Origin: Rhodobacteraceae bacterium UBA6213
GTDB taxonomy: Bacteria; Pseudomonadota; Alphaproteobacteria; Rhodobacterales; Rhodobacteraceae
DNA length: 64,000 bases
Assembly: GCA_002421605.1 (NCBI GenBank)
Contig: DISJ01000020.1
Location: 62,001 to 126,000, forward strand
Reading direction: 5' to 3'
A program made the position numbers and the translations under genes. Below are positions 25,775 through 34,517 of the stretch, piece by piece. How positions within the stretch are numbered: the first letter of the stretch is position 1; each line of letters opens with the position of its first letter. The notes under the pieces were generated by a model. It was not told the DNA's origin, did no database searches, and saw nothing but the letters and a program-made list of their open reading frames with translations.

Positions 25775-27568
25775 TCAAGATGACTCGAACATCTTTTGCC
25801 AAAAATCGCGTGTGGCGATGCTCTCATACCCACGCTGCCACTCACCCTTGAGCGTGCGGTATCTCCACGCCAGTTTTCCCAGGTTTTTCGCCATGCGGAG
25901 GCTTTGTTTCAACGCCAAAAGTTTGGAATGGCGCATGGTCATGATTTGGGTGCCGTCTGCGCTCACATAGGTGATGCGCGCCGCCCCCCAGACCTCATGC
26001 AGGTTTCCGCGCTGGCCGGATTTCAGTGTGACATGGTTCCCCCAAAGCCCGAAGAACGGCAGCAGGTGACCGTTCAGCGAATTTACCATCAGCAGCAGCC
26101 AGAAGCGGCTTTTGCGCGGGTCGAACCGGTGGCGCGTCTGGGGTGGCTGTCCGCTTAGCGGTACCCAGTTCTCGGTTTGGCGCTTTTTTGCGATGCGGGT
26201 GCGGCGTTCGGACATGTCGGCGTTTGCAGCAAAGAAACCCGGCCCCCGCAGAACGTCCTCGAGCGCAAGGTTTAGCGCCGCCAGCGTATCGTAATGGCTT
26301 TGCATCAGGCTGCGCACAAAGAACCAGGTCGGAATGCCGAGTGTGCCTCGCCGGCCGATATCCATGGAGGGAAGTGCCAGATGGTGCACGAGGTGGCTGC
26401 GCAAATCGAGGTAACGCGTCAGGATCGTTTCTTTTTCCGTGAAGTCGGCATCCTGAGAGCAGAGCACACCAGGCAGGGTGACAATCTCGAAGTCATTGGC
26501 AAGCGAAAAACTGACGTCGTCACCACGCACAAAAAACGGGAATGGCCAATACTTTGCCTCGGCAATGGTGAAAGCAAAGAACCACCAGCCACCGTAAAAA
26601 TTGTGCGGTTTAGGCCCGGTTGATGCGTGCTCCATCTGGAAAACTTCATCGATCTCGCGCAGATCCGTGCCCATCCATTGCGGCCGACAGATGCGATCGA
26701 AGATCGCGCCGCTTTCCCAAAGTGACCAGCGGTGATTGGCATATGTGAGGCCGCCCCCAACGGCGACCTTTGGATCATCTGCGTAGGCAAGAAATGCCCA
26801 CGTCCGCTCCAACGCCTCCATATGGACCGCGGCGTCATCATCCATGAACAGGCAATGGCTGAAACCGCGCGCCTCAGCCTCTAATAGGCCGCGGGCAAAG
26901 CCACCTGATCCCCCAAGATTCGCATTGGCGATCGGGGTGACGTGGTCCGAGGCACGGATATCGGCGCTTTGCCCGTTATCCACCACGAAGAGATGCAGGT
27001 GCGGGGCAAGCGTGCTGCGCGCAATAAAACGCTCAAATCGCTCCACGGTTGCCTGCACGGCCGCCTCGCGCTTGTAGGTGGTAATCGAGGCGGCCAGTAG
27101 CGGCAACCGCTTGGGCGGGGAGGCAGTTTCCCATGCGCCATCTGTAAACCGCGCTTCGCCATGCGCTCGTAGCGCAAAGAACACGACGCCGACCGAGGCA
27201 GAGGCCTGAATATGTGGCGTTAGATCAAAACGCAGGGGCTTTCCCGGAGACAGTTCTACAGGTGCGTTGAAAAGTTCTTCACTCAACCGCCCTGACTGCG
27301 CGCCAAACACGACGAGATCGAATTGACCTTTACCCTCGAGCCGCAGCCAAACGTCCGCCAAACCGCAATGGCGCTGCCATTTGCCAAGATTGAACACGTT
27401 GGCGGCGGTGTTGAATTCAACATTCCCACCGGCTTCAAAGGTCAAGCAGCGGTCGTTCATTGACATCACAACGGGCCCGAGAAGGCGCAGGTAGAGGTCG
27501 CGCTCTGTCGAGATGCCCGGCTCGGGCCAGAGCAGAGACTGTAAGCAATAACCTTCTATCTCTGCCAT
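25775..27568 (-). CDS. GlfT2-like galactofuranosyltransferase (GT2)
   Basis: Predicted to add galactofuranose from UDP-Galf to a growing glycan. The 597-residue layout follows GlfT2: an N-terminal beta-sandwich, then a GT-A domain that starts with LAASITTYKREAAV (about residue 158), NANLGGSGGFARGLLEA and the metal-binding FMDDDAAV, with FVRGDDVSFS further on, and a C-terminal helical part. I chose the ATG that reads MAEIEGYCLQ; the ATG 15 codons earlier overlaps the sulfotransferase end and lacks a ribosome site. A paralogue lies at 43.3 kb. Confidence 0.83.
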   Translation of the reverse strand: MAEIEGYCLQSLLWPEPGISTERDLYLRLLGPVVMSMNDRCLTFEAGGNVEFNTAANVFNLGKWQRHCGLADVWLRLEGKGQFDLVVFGAQSGRLSEELFNAPVELSPGKPLRFDLTPHIQASASVGVVFFALRAHGEARFTDGAWETASPPKRLPLLAASITTYKREAAVQATVERFERFIARSTLAPHLHLFVVDNGQSADIRASDHVTPIANANLGGSGGFARGLLEAEARGFSHCLFMDDDAAVHMEALERTWAFLAYADDPKVAVGGGLTYANHRWSLWESGAIFDRICRPQWMGTDLREIDEVFQMEHASTGPKPHNFYGGWWFFAFTIAEAKYWPFPFFVRGDDVSFSLANDFEIVTLPGVLCSQDADFTEKETILTRYLDLRSHLVHHLALPSMDIGRRGTLGIPTWFFVRSLMQSHYDTLAALNLALEDVLRGPGFFAANADMSERRTRIAKKRQTENWVPLSGQPPQTRHRFDPRKSRFWLLLMVNSLNGHLLPFFGLWGNHVTLKSGQRGNLHEVWGAARITYVSADGTQIMTMRHSKLLALKQSLRMAKNLGKLAWRYRTLKGEWQRGYESIATRDFWQKMFESS

Positions 27569-27596
27569 TATACTTTTGCCCAACGGGGTGCCACAG

Positions 27597-28721
27597 CTAG
27601 AGCGCCGGGCCATGGGTTCGCAATCGGGTCAGAAAGTCTCGAACTTCGGGCGCCGCGATCTGCGCGATCTTTAGCGGTGAAAGTTGTTCTAGAAGGGATT
27701 GCAGCGCCTCGCTTTCGGAAATTGGCTTACATATGGCCATTTCCTCGATATCTGAGAAGAAGGTTTCCCGCCCGCTTACTTGTGACAGCCAATCATGAAT
27801 AGGCCTGAAACGCTCAACCAGCTTGGCGCGCGACGCGGGCCCGAGAAACTCTACCTCTGATGTGCCTGATAGCGTCATCTTATCGGTCAGCATACCGATC
27901 ATATCCGCAAGCTCTTTAGCTTGTGGCTGGGGCAATTGCGCGTTGGCCAAGCGTAGCAAAGACACCACGGCGGGTTTTCGGCTGATGTTCATCGACGGGG
28001 TTTGCAACAAGCCTTTTGGCACCGCAAACCCTGCGTATTTCAGAAAATCGTCAACTGAGCCACCTTCAGCCAAAGCTTCGCGATAAGGCCGTAGCACGAG
28101 TTCTGCCTCGGGAATCTGTTGCAACCATGGTTCCAGAACACCGCGGTAATCCACATGCAGCCAGTCGAGGTTCAACCCATGCTTTGTGTCTGAAAGTGGC
28201 GCAGGCGCTTGGCCGAAGCGAACCTGTTGCCCATGCCAAGAGACCAATTGCTCGTCTGGGCGGCGCAAGGTGCACCATACCACAATCTGCTCGGCAGCGG
28301 CCAAACCCGTACTTCGCAGCCTAGAAATTTGATCGGGGGCTACCTTGCCGAAATGAGACATCACCTCGGAACAAAGCACGATCCAGTCGGGTTGAAGGGC
28401 CTCGATCTGGTTTGACACGGCTAGCAGCAGTTGATTGGAATGTGGCAGATTTTGATGGTACGGTGGAACTTTCCAGCTTTGCAGGGTATCAGCCAACATT
28501 CGAAAGGCGAGGGCGTTGTGCGCCTCTCTGATATTGATGGGCAGAATTTCGCGCTTGTCGCCCTTGCCCATAGCCTTCGCCAAGGAATAGGCCGCGCCCT
28601 GACTTTCAACCCAAGGGTAAAGAATGCCCTGTTGTAGCAATCGGTGCGAGTTCTGCGAGAGAAAGGCTTGAAGTGTCGTCGTTCCGGTTTTGTGATGCCC
28701 AATATGGCAGATGGCTTTCAT
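27597..28721 (-). CDS. Sulfotransferase-family protein
   Basis: The N-terminus AICHIGHHKTGTTTLQAFL carries the P-loop-like 5'-phosphosulfate-binding motif of PAPS-dependent sulfotransferases. LRRPDEQLVSWHGQQVRFG near residue 165 fits the 3'-phosphate-binding region. The 374 residues are complete. In a capsule locus it may sulfate a sugar of the exported glycan. An upstream GTG/ATG choice ten codons earlier is possible. It ends 29 bases before the next gene on the same strand. Confidence 0.75.
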   Translation of the reverse strand: MKAICHIGHHKTGTTTLQAFLSQNSHRLLQQGILYPWVESQGAAYSLAKAMGKGDKREILPINIREAHNALAFRMLADTLQSWKVPPYHQNLPHSNQLLLAVSNQIEALQPDWIVLCSEVMSHFGKVAPDQISRLRSTGLAAAEQIVVWCTLRRPDEQLVSWHGQQVRFGQAPAPLSDTKHGLNLDWLHVDYRGVLEPWLQQIPEAELVLRPYREALAEGGSVDDFLKYAGFAVPKGLLQTPSMNISRKPAVVSLLRLANAQLPQPQAKELADMIGMLTDKMTLSGTSEVEFLGPASRAKLVERFRPIHDWLSQVSGRETFFSDIEEMAICKPISESEALQSLLEQLSPLKIAQIAAPEVRDFLTRLRTHGPAL

Positions 28722-28971
28722 GCAATATCCAAACGTTCCCCAGTATGACACAAACGGTAGGCCGCGCGCCTTTCGGTGTTACAATATTGTGCAGTAAATG
28801 CACGGCAGGCGCGTCGAACACTACGCCGCACGCTATTGGCAACTTTTCCCACACGCAAGGAGGTTTGCCAATGCTCGGTTGCCGTGCCGGCAATACAAAT
28901 GAGCCAAATCAGTCCCTTAAAGACCACGCTGGAAGGGCGCAGCGCACCCACGCGCGTTGGCCCATTTAGCG

Positions 28972-30129
28972 CTATAAATCTTGTGCGCGGTTGGCCGTTG
29001 CAACCACGGAATTGAAGATCGACATCAGTTTGGAAAGTTGCACAGACTCGGCATTGGTGACGTAAAGCGCGTCGTTGTCAGACAGCAGAAATGACTGTGC
29101 CAGAAACTGCGTCGTCGGATTCTTCATGTCAAAACGATACACTGTTGGGATGCCGCGCGCGGTTTGGGGGTAGGCGGCAAGATCGTTGCGCCCCACGGTG
29201 CGCAAACGCGCGGCACTCTCGTAGCGAAACAGGAACACCCCGGTTGCATCAGCGCGCGCATCAATCGGCCCACCCGAAGCCGAGACCGCCTCGAGTACCG
29301 AGTAATCGGTGGTTTCAAGCGCAAAGGTCCCCGGTCGCGCCACCGCGCCTGACAAGGTGTAGCGCTGCGGCTCGCGCGTTAGCACGATCAGATCGTCACG
29401 CTGCAGTTTGATGTCGTTGCCGGGTTTGAGCAGGATATCGGAAAGATAGGCGCTGGCCGTGCGGCTGTTGCGCACCAGCGTCACAAGCGTTTCGTGCGCC
29501 GCATGTCGGCTGCCACCCGAACCCGCGATCGCTTGCGAGATGCGGTCACCATGCAGTGACAAGGCATAGGCCCCTGGGGAGCCAACCTCACCCGCCACGG
29601 TTACGCGGTTGTTCTCGGAACGGACGATGTTGACCAACGCCTGCGGCTCGATCGCCTTACCAGCAAGCTTTTCGACGATCTTCTGCTGAATCTCGCTCGG
29701 CGTGTTTCCCGCGACTTCGATTTCACCGACATATGGCAGTGAAATGCGCCCGCTACGATCCACGACAACCGCAGGGAAATCGGTTCCCCCGGCGCCGCCA
29801 TTGCCGGTGGCGAAAAGCCCGCCGGCACCAGCTTCAAGCACGCGCACATTCAACACGTCGCCCAACCCGACCGCTTGCGAGGGTTGTGCGGTTGCACTGG
29901 CAGGAATTGCGGCCAGCCCGTTTCGATGCGGTATGCCAAGGTGCTGCACCACCGCGGCATCGACATCCAACAAAATGTAATCGCGCGCTTCGCCACCCGA
30001 CAGTACCCCGGCGGTATCCGGCCCCTGCCGGGGCAGGCTACATGCGGCAAGCAGCGCCACCCCGCCTGCAAGCACCGCACGGCGCCGCACTACGTGGATT
30101 GCTGGATCGCATGTTGCTGGAGCCTGCAT
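28972..30129 (-). CDS. Polysaccharide export outer-membrane lipoprotein (Wza/KpsD/BexD type)
   Basis: Outer-membrane component of capsule or exopolysaccharide export. A lipoprotein signal ends in LAGGVALLAACS, with the lipidated cysteine near residue 30. The Poly_export domain follows (GLGDVLNVRVLEAG, then RISLPYVGEIEVAGNTPSE). At least two SLBB-type repeats come after it (VTVAGEVGSPGAYAL and YTLSGAVARPGTFALE). The 385 residues fit the family. I chose the ATG rather than the TTG 16 codons upstream. It should work with the KpsE/T/M-like genes nearby. Confidence 0.9.
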   Translation of the reverse strand: MQAPATCDPAIHVVRRRAVLAGGVALLAACSLPRQGPDTAGVLSGGEARDYILLDVDAAVVQHLGIPHRNGLAAIPASATAQPSQAVGLGDVLNVRVLEAGAGGLFATGNGGAGGTDFPAVVVDRSGRISLPYVGEIEVAGNTPSEIQQKIVEKLAGKAIEPQALVNIVRSENNRVTVAGEVGSPGAYALSLHGDRISQAIAGSGGSRHAAHETLVTLVRNSRTASAYLSDILLKPGNDIKLQRDDLIVLTREPQRYTLSGAVARPGTFALETTDYSVLEAVSASGGPIDARADATGVFLFRYESAARLRTVGRNDLAAYPQTARGIPTVYRFDMKNPTTQFLAQSFLLSDNDALYVTNAESVQLSKLMSIFNSVVATANRAQDL

Positions 30130-30349
30130 TTTTGCCGCCCGATTGCGTCTATGGATTGGCAATGACACTTTCGGCAACCTGCATGTGGAGAAATGATCGG
30201 GCAGCGCAAACCTAGTAATGGTGGTGAACCTATTTGATGGCGCAGGTGCTGTCTAGTACCGGGTCTGGCTGACCGCAGTTATCGGTTGTAGCACTGCCGC
30301 CAAGGCGCCATCCTGCGCTTTGTGGCGGCTACGCCGTCTGGGGAGTTGC

Positions 30350-31156
30350 ATGAATAACGCCGATGGTACGATCTTCATTTCAGGGGGCTCAAGCGGAATC
30401 GGGCTAGCCACGGCGATTGCGTACGCGCGCGTGCACAAGACAGCGCGGTTAGCCCTATTTGCACGAAACCAAGAGCGGCTTGACCGCGCTGCCGTAACAA
30501 TTCGCGCCGAAGTCTCGGGCGCAGAGGTGCATTGCTTTGCGCTTGATGTTGCCAATGCCGAGCATGTGGCATCGATCATCTCGCAAGCCGTTGCGGCGCT
30601 TGGTGCACCCGACCGCGTCGTGCTGGCTGCGGGTGTCACGCTGCCGGGGCGCCACGATGCCAATAGCCTCGCGGCGCAGCGCGAGGTCATGGAAATCAAT
30701 TACTTCGGCAGCCTCAACATGGTGCTGGCACTGGCGCCCTTGATGCGCGCCGGATCGCGCCTTGCACTCGTAGGTTCGGCGGCGGGGCTGATTGGCACCT
30801 ATGGTTACGGCGGCTATGCGCCATCAAAATTTGCCCTTCGTGGACTTGCCGAGGTATTGCGAGTCGAACTTGCCACGCGCGGTATCAGCGTGACCTTGTG
30901 CCTGCCGCCCGATACCGACACGCCGATGCTTGCGGGCGAGTTGGGGTTACGCCCGGCCGTCACAAACCGCATTGCCGCTGGCGCACCGGTGTTGTCGGCC
31001 GGGGTCGTGGCAAGTGCACTGGTGCGCGGCATGGAGGCGGGGCGGTTTCTGGTATTGCCCGGCTTGCCTGTGAAATTGCTCTACCTTTTCGGGCCATGGA
31101 TCGCGCCGATCGCACGTTGGCAACAGCGCCGACTGATCCGCATGCTCGGGGAATAG
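30350..31156 (+). CDS. rkpH: Short-chain dehydrogenase, 3-ketosphinganine reductase-like (RkpH-like)
   Basis: NAD(P)H-dependent SDR of 268 residues. The cofactor motif is ISGGSSGIGLATA near residue 10. The catalytic set is a Ser in LVGSAAGLIGTYGY and YAPSK. The CLPPDTDTPML segment is a hallmark of the eukaryotic 3-ketodihydrosphingosine reductase group. The C-terminus (LLYLFGPWIAPIARW) is hydrophobic and may anchor it to the membrane. Its likely substrate is the 2-amino-3-ketone made by the oxoamine synthase at 41.9 kb. In rhizobia RkpH plays a matching role in K-antigen production. The ATG has GGGGAG just upstream. Confidence 0.85.
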   Translation: MNNADGTIFISGGSSGIGLATAIAYARVHKTARLALFARNQERLDRAAVTIRAEVSGAEVHCFALDVANAEHVASIISQAVAALGAPDRVVLAAGVTLPGRHDANSLAAQREVMEINYFGSLNMVLALAPLMRAGSRLALVGSAAGLIGTYGYGGYAPSKFALRGLAEVLRVELATRGISVTLCLPPDTDTPMLAGELGLRPAVTNRIAAGAPVLSAGVVASALVRGMEAGRFLVLPGLPVKLLYLFGPWIAPIARWQQRRLIRMLGE

Positions 31157-31175
31157 TGGCCGCTGCGCGCGTGGG

Positions 31176-32600
31176 TCAGCTCAGATGCTCGCGCACGATC
31201 TGGATGAACATGCTGAACACGCCCCAAATCAAAAAAGTGACGAGCGCGATCACCGAAAGCGAGATCATGGCCTTAGGATAAAGGGCTTCCTCGGGGATTG
31301 ACGGCGTCACGAAAGCCGCAACATAACGTTGTTGGCGGTCCGCCTCAATCCTCGCCGCCTCAAGCGATGAAAGCGCAGAGAGATAGGCGCGCTGGCGAAA
31401 CTCCAGATCGACCGCCAGCGCCTCATACTGCGCCACCGCGAGGTTGAGCGACGAGCCCTGAGCGCCATCCAAGCCACTCGCGCCGCTGCTTCCTGTGCCC
31501 AGGCGCGAACGTTCTGCGGCGATTTGCCGCTCAATTGAATCAATCTGGCTACGCAACACGCGCACGCTGGGTGCATCTTCCGCCAGAAACTCTCTCAGGC
31601 TACTCATTTCGGTCAGTGTCCGAGCCAGTTGCCCCTGTAACTGCGCCAGCACGCCTTCTTGTGCCGCGACCGAGGTGGTTGGATCAATCTGTTGTTCGGT
31701 GTCGCGGAACAATGCGATTGCGGCGCGCTGCTGTCGAAGCCCCTCTTCCGCGCGCGCAAGCTCGGACTCGGCCAGACGCACGGTATCTTGTCGCGCGCGT
31801 TCTGAAACATTGTTCACAAGGTCACTCGTGGCCTCCAGCACGGCCTCGCTCATCGCATAGGCGTCTTCGGGGGTGAAAGCCTGAACCTCGACGGTCAGAA
31901 TTTGCGATGTGCTGTCATAATAGGCCGACAGCATCTTGGGCAGATATTCGACCTGCTCTTCTTTGGTTGCATCATCTGGCAACCGGGTCAGGAAATCGGC
32001 TTTGTCGTTGGCGTAAATGGCCTTTAGATCAACGCGGTCCGAAATCGCGTCAAGAAACTGGCGGCTTTCGAGGAAGTCGACAACCATATAGGAATCGGCC
32101 TGCGTACTGCCTGCCGCCGCTGCCCCTGTGACAATGCCAAGCAGGTCGTTAGAGCCTATTCCACTGGGCGAGCGAATCGCAAACTTCACCTCGACGGCAT
32201 AGCGGTCAGCGGCGATGAAAGCATAGTAATAGGCGGCCAAACCGACGGGCAGAAGAAAAAGAAGCACGAAGGTTGCCACCGTGAACCAACTGAACAGCCG
32301 CTGCGTGCCGACCGAGGGCACATCAATCGGCCCGGCGACAAAGCTGGAGGTTGGCGCAGGTGCTTTCGATTGAGGCCCTGCTTTGGCTTTTGCAGGCCTC
32401 TCTGATGGGGTGGCGTGCCCGTTGCCGCCACCCGCGCCCTGCGATTTCTGCGAGGCAGGGCCGTTGGGGTGGGCCTGCTGCTCTTGTTTTTCAGCGGCAA
32501 CGCGTGTGGTTTGAGGTGCCGCAACCCCCGCCGCGCCTGGGGCGTTTGTGTTGTCGGTCAAGTCGCTCAATTGCCCATCTCCGCCATTTCGAGTTGCCAT
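31176..32600 (-). CDS. kpsE: KpsE-like capsule export inner-membrane protein
   Basis: Polysaccharide co-polymerase/export protein that spans the periplasm between the ABC transporter and the outer-membrane channel. A long disordered Gln/Ala/Pro-rich N-terminus (residues 1-95) is followed by a membrane segment (about 105-127), a Wzz-like domain, a coiled-coil region (about 255-360) and a second membrane segment near residues 450-470. The length of 474 is long for the family because of the N-terminal tail. Seven bases separate it from kpsT. Confidence 0.85.
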   Translation of the reverse strand: MATRNGGDGQLSDLTDNTNAPGAAGVAAPQTTRVAAEKQEQQAHPNGPASQKSQGAGGGNGHATPSERPAKAKAGPQSKAPAPTSSFVAGPIDVPSVGTQRLFSWFTVATFVLLFLLPVGLAAYYYAFIAADRYAVEVKFAIRSPSGIGSNDLLGIVTGAAAAGSTQADSYMVVDFLESRQFLDAISDRVDLKAIYANDKADFLTRLPDDATKEEQVEYLPKMLSAYYDSTSQILTVEVQAFTPEDAYAMSEAVLEATSDLVNNVSERARQDTVRLAESELARAEEGLRQQRAAIALFRDTEQQIDPTTSVAAQEGVLAQLQGQLARTLTEMSSLREFLAEDAPSVRVLRSQIDSIERQIAAERSRLGTGSSGASGLDGAQGSSLNLAVAQYEALAVDLEFRQRAYLSALSSLEAARIEADRQQRYVAAFVTPSIPEEALYPKAMISLSVIALVTFLIWGVFSMFIQIVREHLS

Positions 32601-32607
32601 GCTTAGT

Positions 32608-33261
32608 TCAGCCGATCATCGCGTCATAGGCTTCGATCGCCTCGTCTAAATCCTCGTAGAATACTGCAGTGCCACCATCGACAAGCAATCCGCAATCGCA
32701 ATACTCGCGCAAGGCCTGCATCGAATGCGATACCATGATCATGCGCGACTGGTGCAGCAACTGGTCAAATGCCGCGCGTGATTTTTTTCTGAAACTCGCG
32801 TCGCCGACGCCCAGCAACTCGTCCACCAGATAGGTGTCAAAGCGCAGCGCCATGCTTAGCCCGAATGCAAGCCTCGCACCCATCCCCGAGGAATAGGTGC
32901 GCACCGGCTCGTTCAGAAACTCGCCAATTTCGGCGAAATTCGCGACGTGATCGATCACCGCCTGTTCATCGACGCCATAGACTCGCGCCACGAAGCGGAT
33001 GTTTTCCAACCCGGTCAACTGCGGGTGGAAGCTGCCGCGAAAACCGATCGGCCAGGACACGCGCAGGTCGCGCCGAACATGCCCCCAATTGGGGTCAATG
33101 ACCCCGGCAATCAGCTGCAGCAACGTCGATTTTCCTGCGCCATTGCGCCCCAGCACGCCAATGTTTCGATGTGGAAGTGTCAATGTCAGATCATTCAGCA
33201 CGCGCCGCCGCGCGCCGCTGCGTAAGCGAAACGATTTGCTAACATGTTCGAAGTGAATCAC
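32608..33261 (-). CDS. kpsT: Capsule ABC transporter ATP-binding protein (KpsT-like)
   Basis: ATPase that powers export of the lipid-linked glycan. Walker A is GRNGAGKST near residue 38, the ABC signature is YSSGMGARLAFG near residue 123 and Walker B is YLVDELLGVGD. The 217 residues fit KpsT/BexA/RkpS-type proteins, which lack the C-terminal carbohydrate-binding domain of O-antigen (Wzt) ATPases. It overlaps kpsM by four bases. Confidence 0.94.
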   Translation of the reverse strand: MIHFEHVSKSFRLRSGARRRVLNDLTLTLPHRNIGVLGRNGAGKSTLLQLIAGVIDPNWGHVRRDLRVSWPIGFRGSFHPQLTGLENIRFVARVYGVDEQAVIDHVANFAEIGEFLNEPVRTYSSGMGARLAFGLSMALRFDTYLVDELLGVGDASFRKKSRAAFDQLLHQSRMIMVSHSMQALREYCDCGLLVDGGTAVFYEDLDEAIEAYDAMIG

Positions 33262-34094
33262 GACTCACCCCTGCGGCTGAGTTTGAGTTGCACCATGCCG
33301 ATAAAAAGCGCGATGAGACCGAATAGGCAGAGGTAGCTCAAACTGACATAGGTGTCAGGGTAAACAGCATAAAAACCGGCGCGATACGTTTCGATGCCGT
33401 GCAAGATCGGGTTCCACACCAAAACATCGCGAAACTTCGGCGGCACGCTTTCGATCGAGAAGAAAACGCCGGACAGGAAGAACGAAGGTGCCATAATCAT
33501 GTTGTAAACATAATTCACCATGGTGAACCGTCGTTGAAGCACCGCGATGTTCAGCCCAACACCGAGGGCGAGCAGGCCAAGCCCCGCAAACCCGATAAAC
33601 ATGGTGCCAATATGTGCGGGTGGATCGGCCGAGAGGAAAGTTATCAGAAAGCTGAATACCAAGGCCATAATGATCAAGTAGGTTGCCGACTCGAGCACAA
33701 GGCGTGCAAGCACCGCGTCAAATTCACGTACTGTCGGGTAGTTGAACAGCGGCTTGTTCGCCTCAAGCGACTGGCCAATGAAACTGGACGTGTGGCGAAA
33801 GTACTGAAACGGCAAGATACCCGACGCAAAGAAGGCAGGAAACGCCAGTACGCTGTTCGCCCCCCGATCGATTGCGCTAAAAAACAGCACCATGACCGAG
33901 ACAACCGCGAATGGTTCAACCACCGCCCATGCGTAGCCGATGCGCGAGCGGCCGTGCCGCACGCGAGCCTCGCGTAGAATTAGTGCGTAAAGAGTGCGCA
34001 ACATTGCCTTGAGCGCCGCAAACATCGACGATCTTGCACGCACCGGGCGAGAATCGCCTCCATCGTTTATCAAGGCCGAATCTGCCACTTGCAT
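33258..34094 (-). CDS. kpsM: Capsule ABC-2 transporter permease (KpsM-like)
   Basis: Inner-membrane permease of 278 residues with about six hydrophobic helices. ILREARVRHGRSRIGYAWAVVEP near residue 40 is the usual KpsM/BexB cytoplasmic entry, split here as two adjacent motifs. FFLSGVFFSIESVP near residue 215 is also typical. It heads the kpsM-kpsT-kpsE run and is divergent from the polyketide synthase gene. Confidence 0.93.
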   Translation of the reverse strand: MQVADSALINDGGDSRPVRARSSMFAALKAMLRTLYALILREARVRHGRSRIGYAWAVVEPFAVVSVMVLFFSAIDRGANSVLAFPAFFASGILPFQYFRHTSSFIGQSLEANKPLFNYPTVREFDAVLARLVLESATYLIIMALVFSFLITFLSADPPAHIGTMFIGFAGLGLLALGVGLNIAVLQRRFTMVNYVYNMIMAPSFFLSGVFFSIESVPPKFRDVLVWNPILHGIETYRAGFYAVYPDTYVSLSYLCLFGLIALFIGMVQLKLSRRGES

Positions 34095-34517
34095 CTAAAC
34101 CTTGCGCTCCACCCACCCTACTGATCACATCTGCTGGAAATAGTGACGATATGCAACCAAGCCGAATTCTGTAGAAGCGTGACGCGGCCGAGCGGAACAG
34201 GTAAGCTGAAGGCATCGCGCCACTAACTCGACCCGCTGCCACTGCCAAACGCCCACAATCGCAGGCGAAATAGCCGCTTCTGTCATGCAGCCAAACTGTT
34301 GGCGGTCAAGTTGGAATTAGTGAAACCGTAGGCGCCGACTTTAATAAACTGACCACAAGCATCAGTTCCTCTTGCGCACTTTGGCTCTGACTGACAAAGC
34401 TTGGTGCTATTAGGTCAGATGTTGCCGATCCCATGCCGCGCAGATCCCAACGCTGTTGGATTCGCTTCACTCGTTTGTTATCTGCAGTTTTCGGCGCCAT
34501 TGAGACGAGTGCATAAA
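34095..34517. other. 423-base divergent intergenic region (kpsM / PKS)
   Basis: No gene is supported here. The region is less GC-rich than its surroundings and must hold the promoters of both the kpsM operon and the polyketide synthase operon. A weak inverted pair CTGAC/GTCAG (34387-34391 and 34414-34418) is the only structure I noted. I could not place convincing -35/-10 elements. Confidence 0.5.
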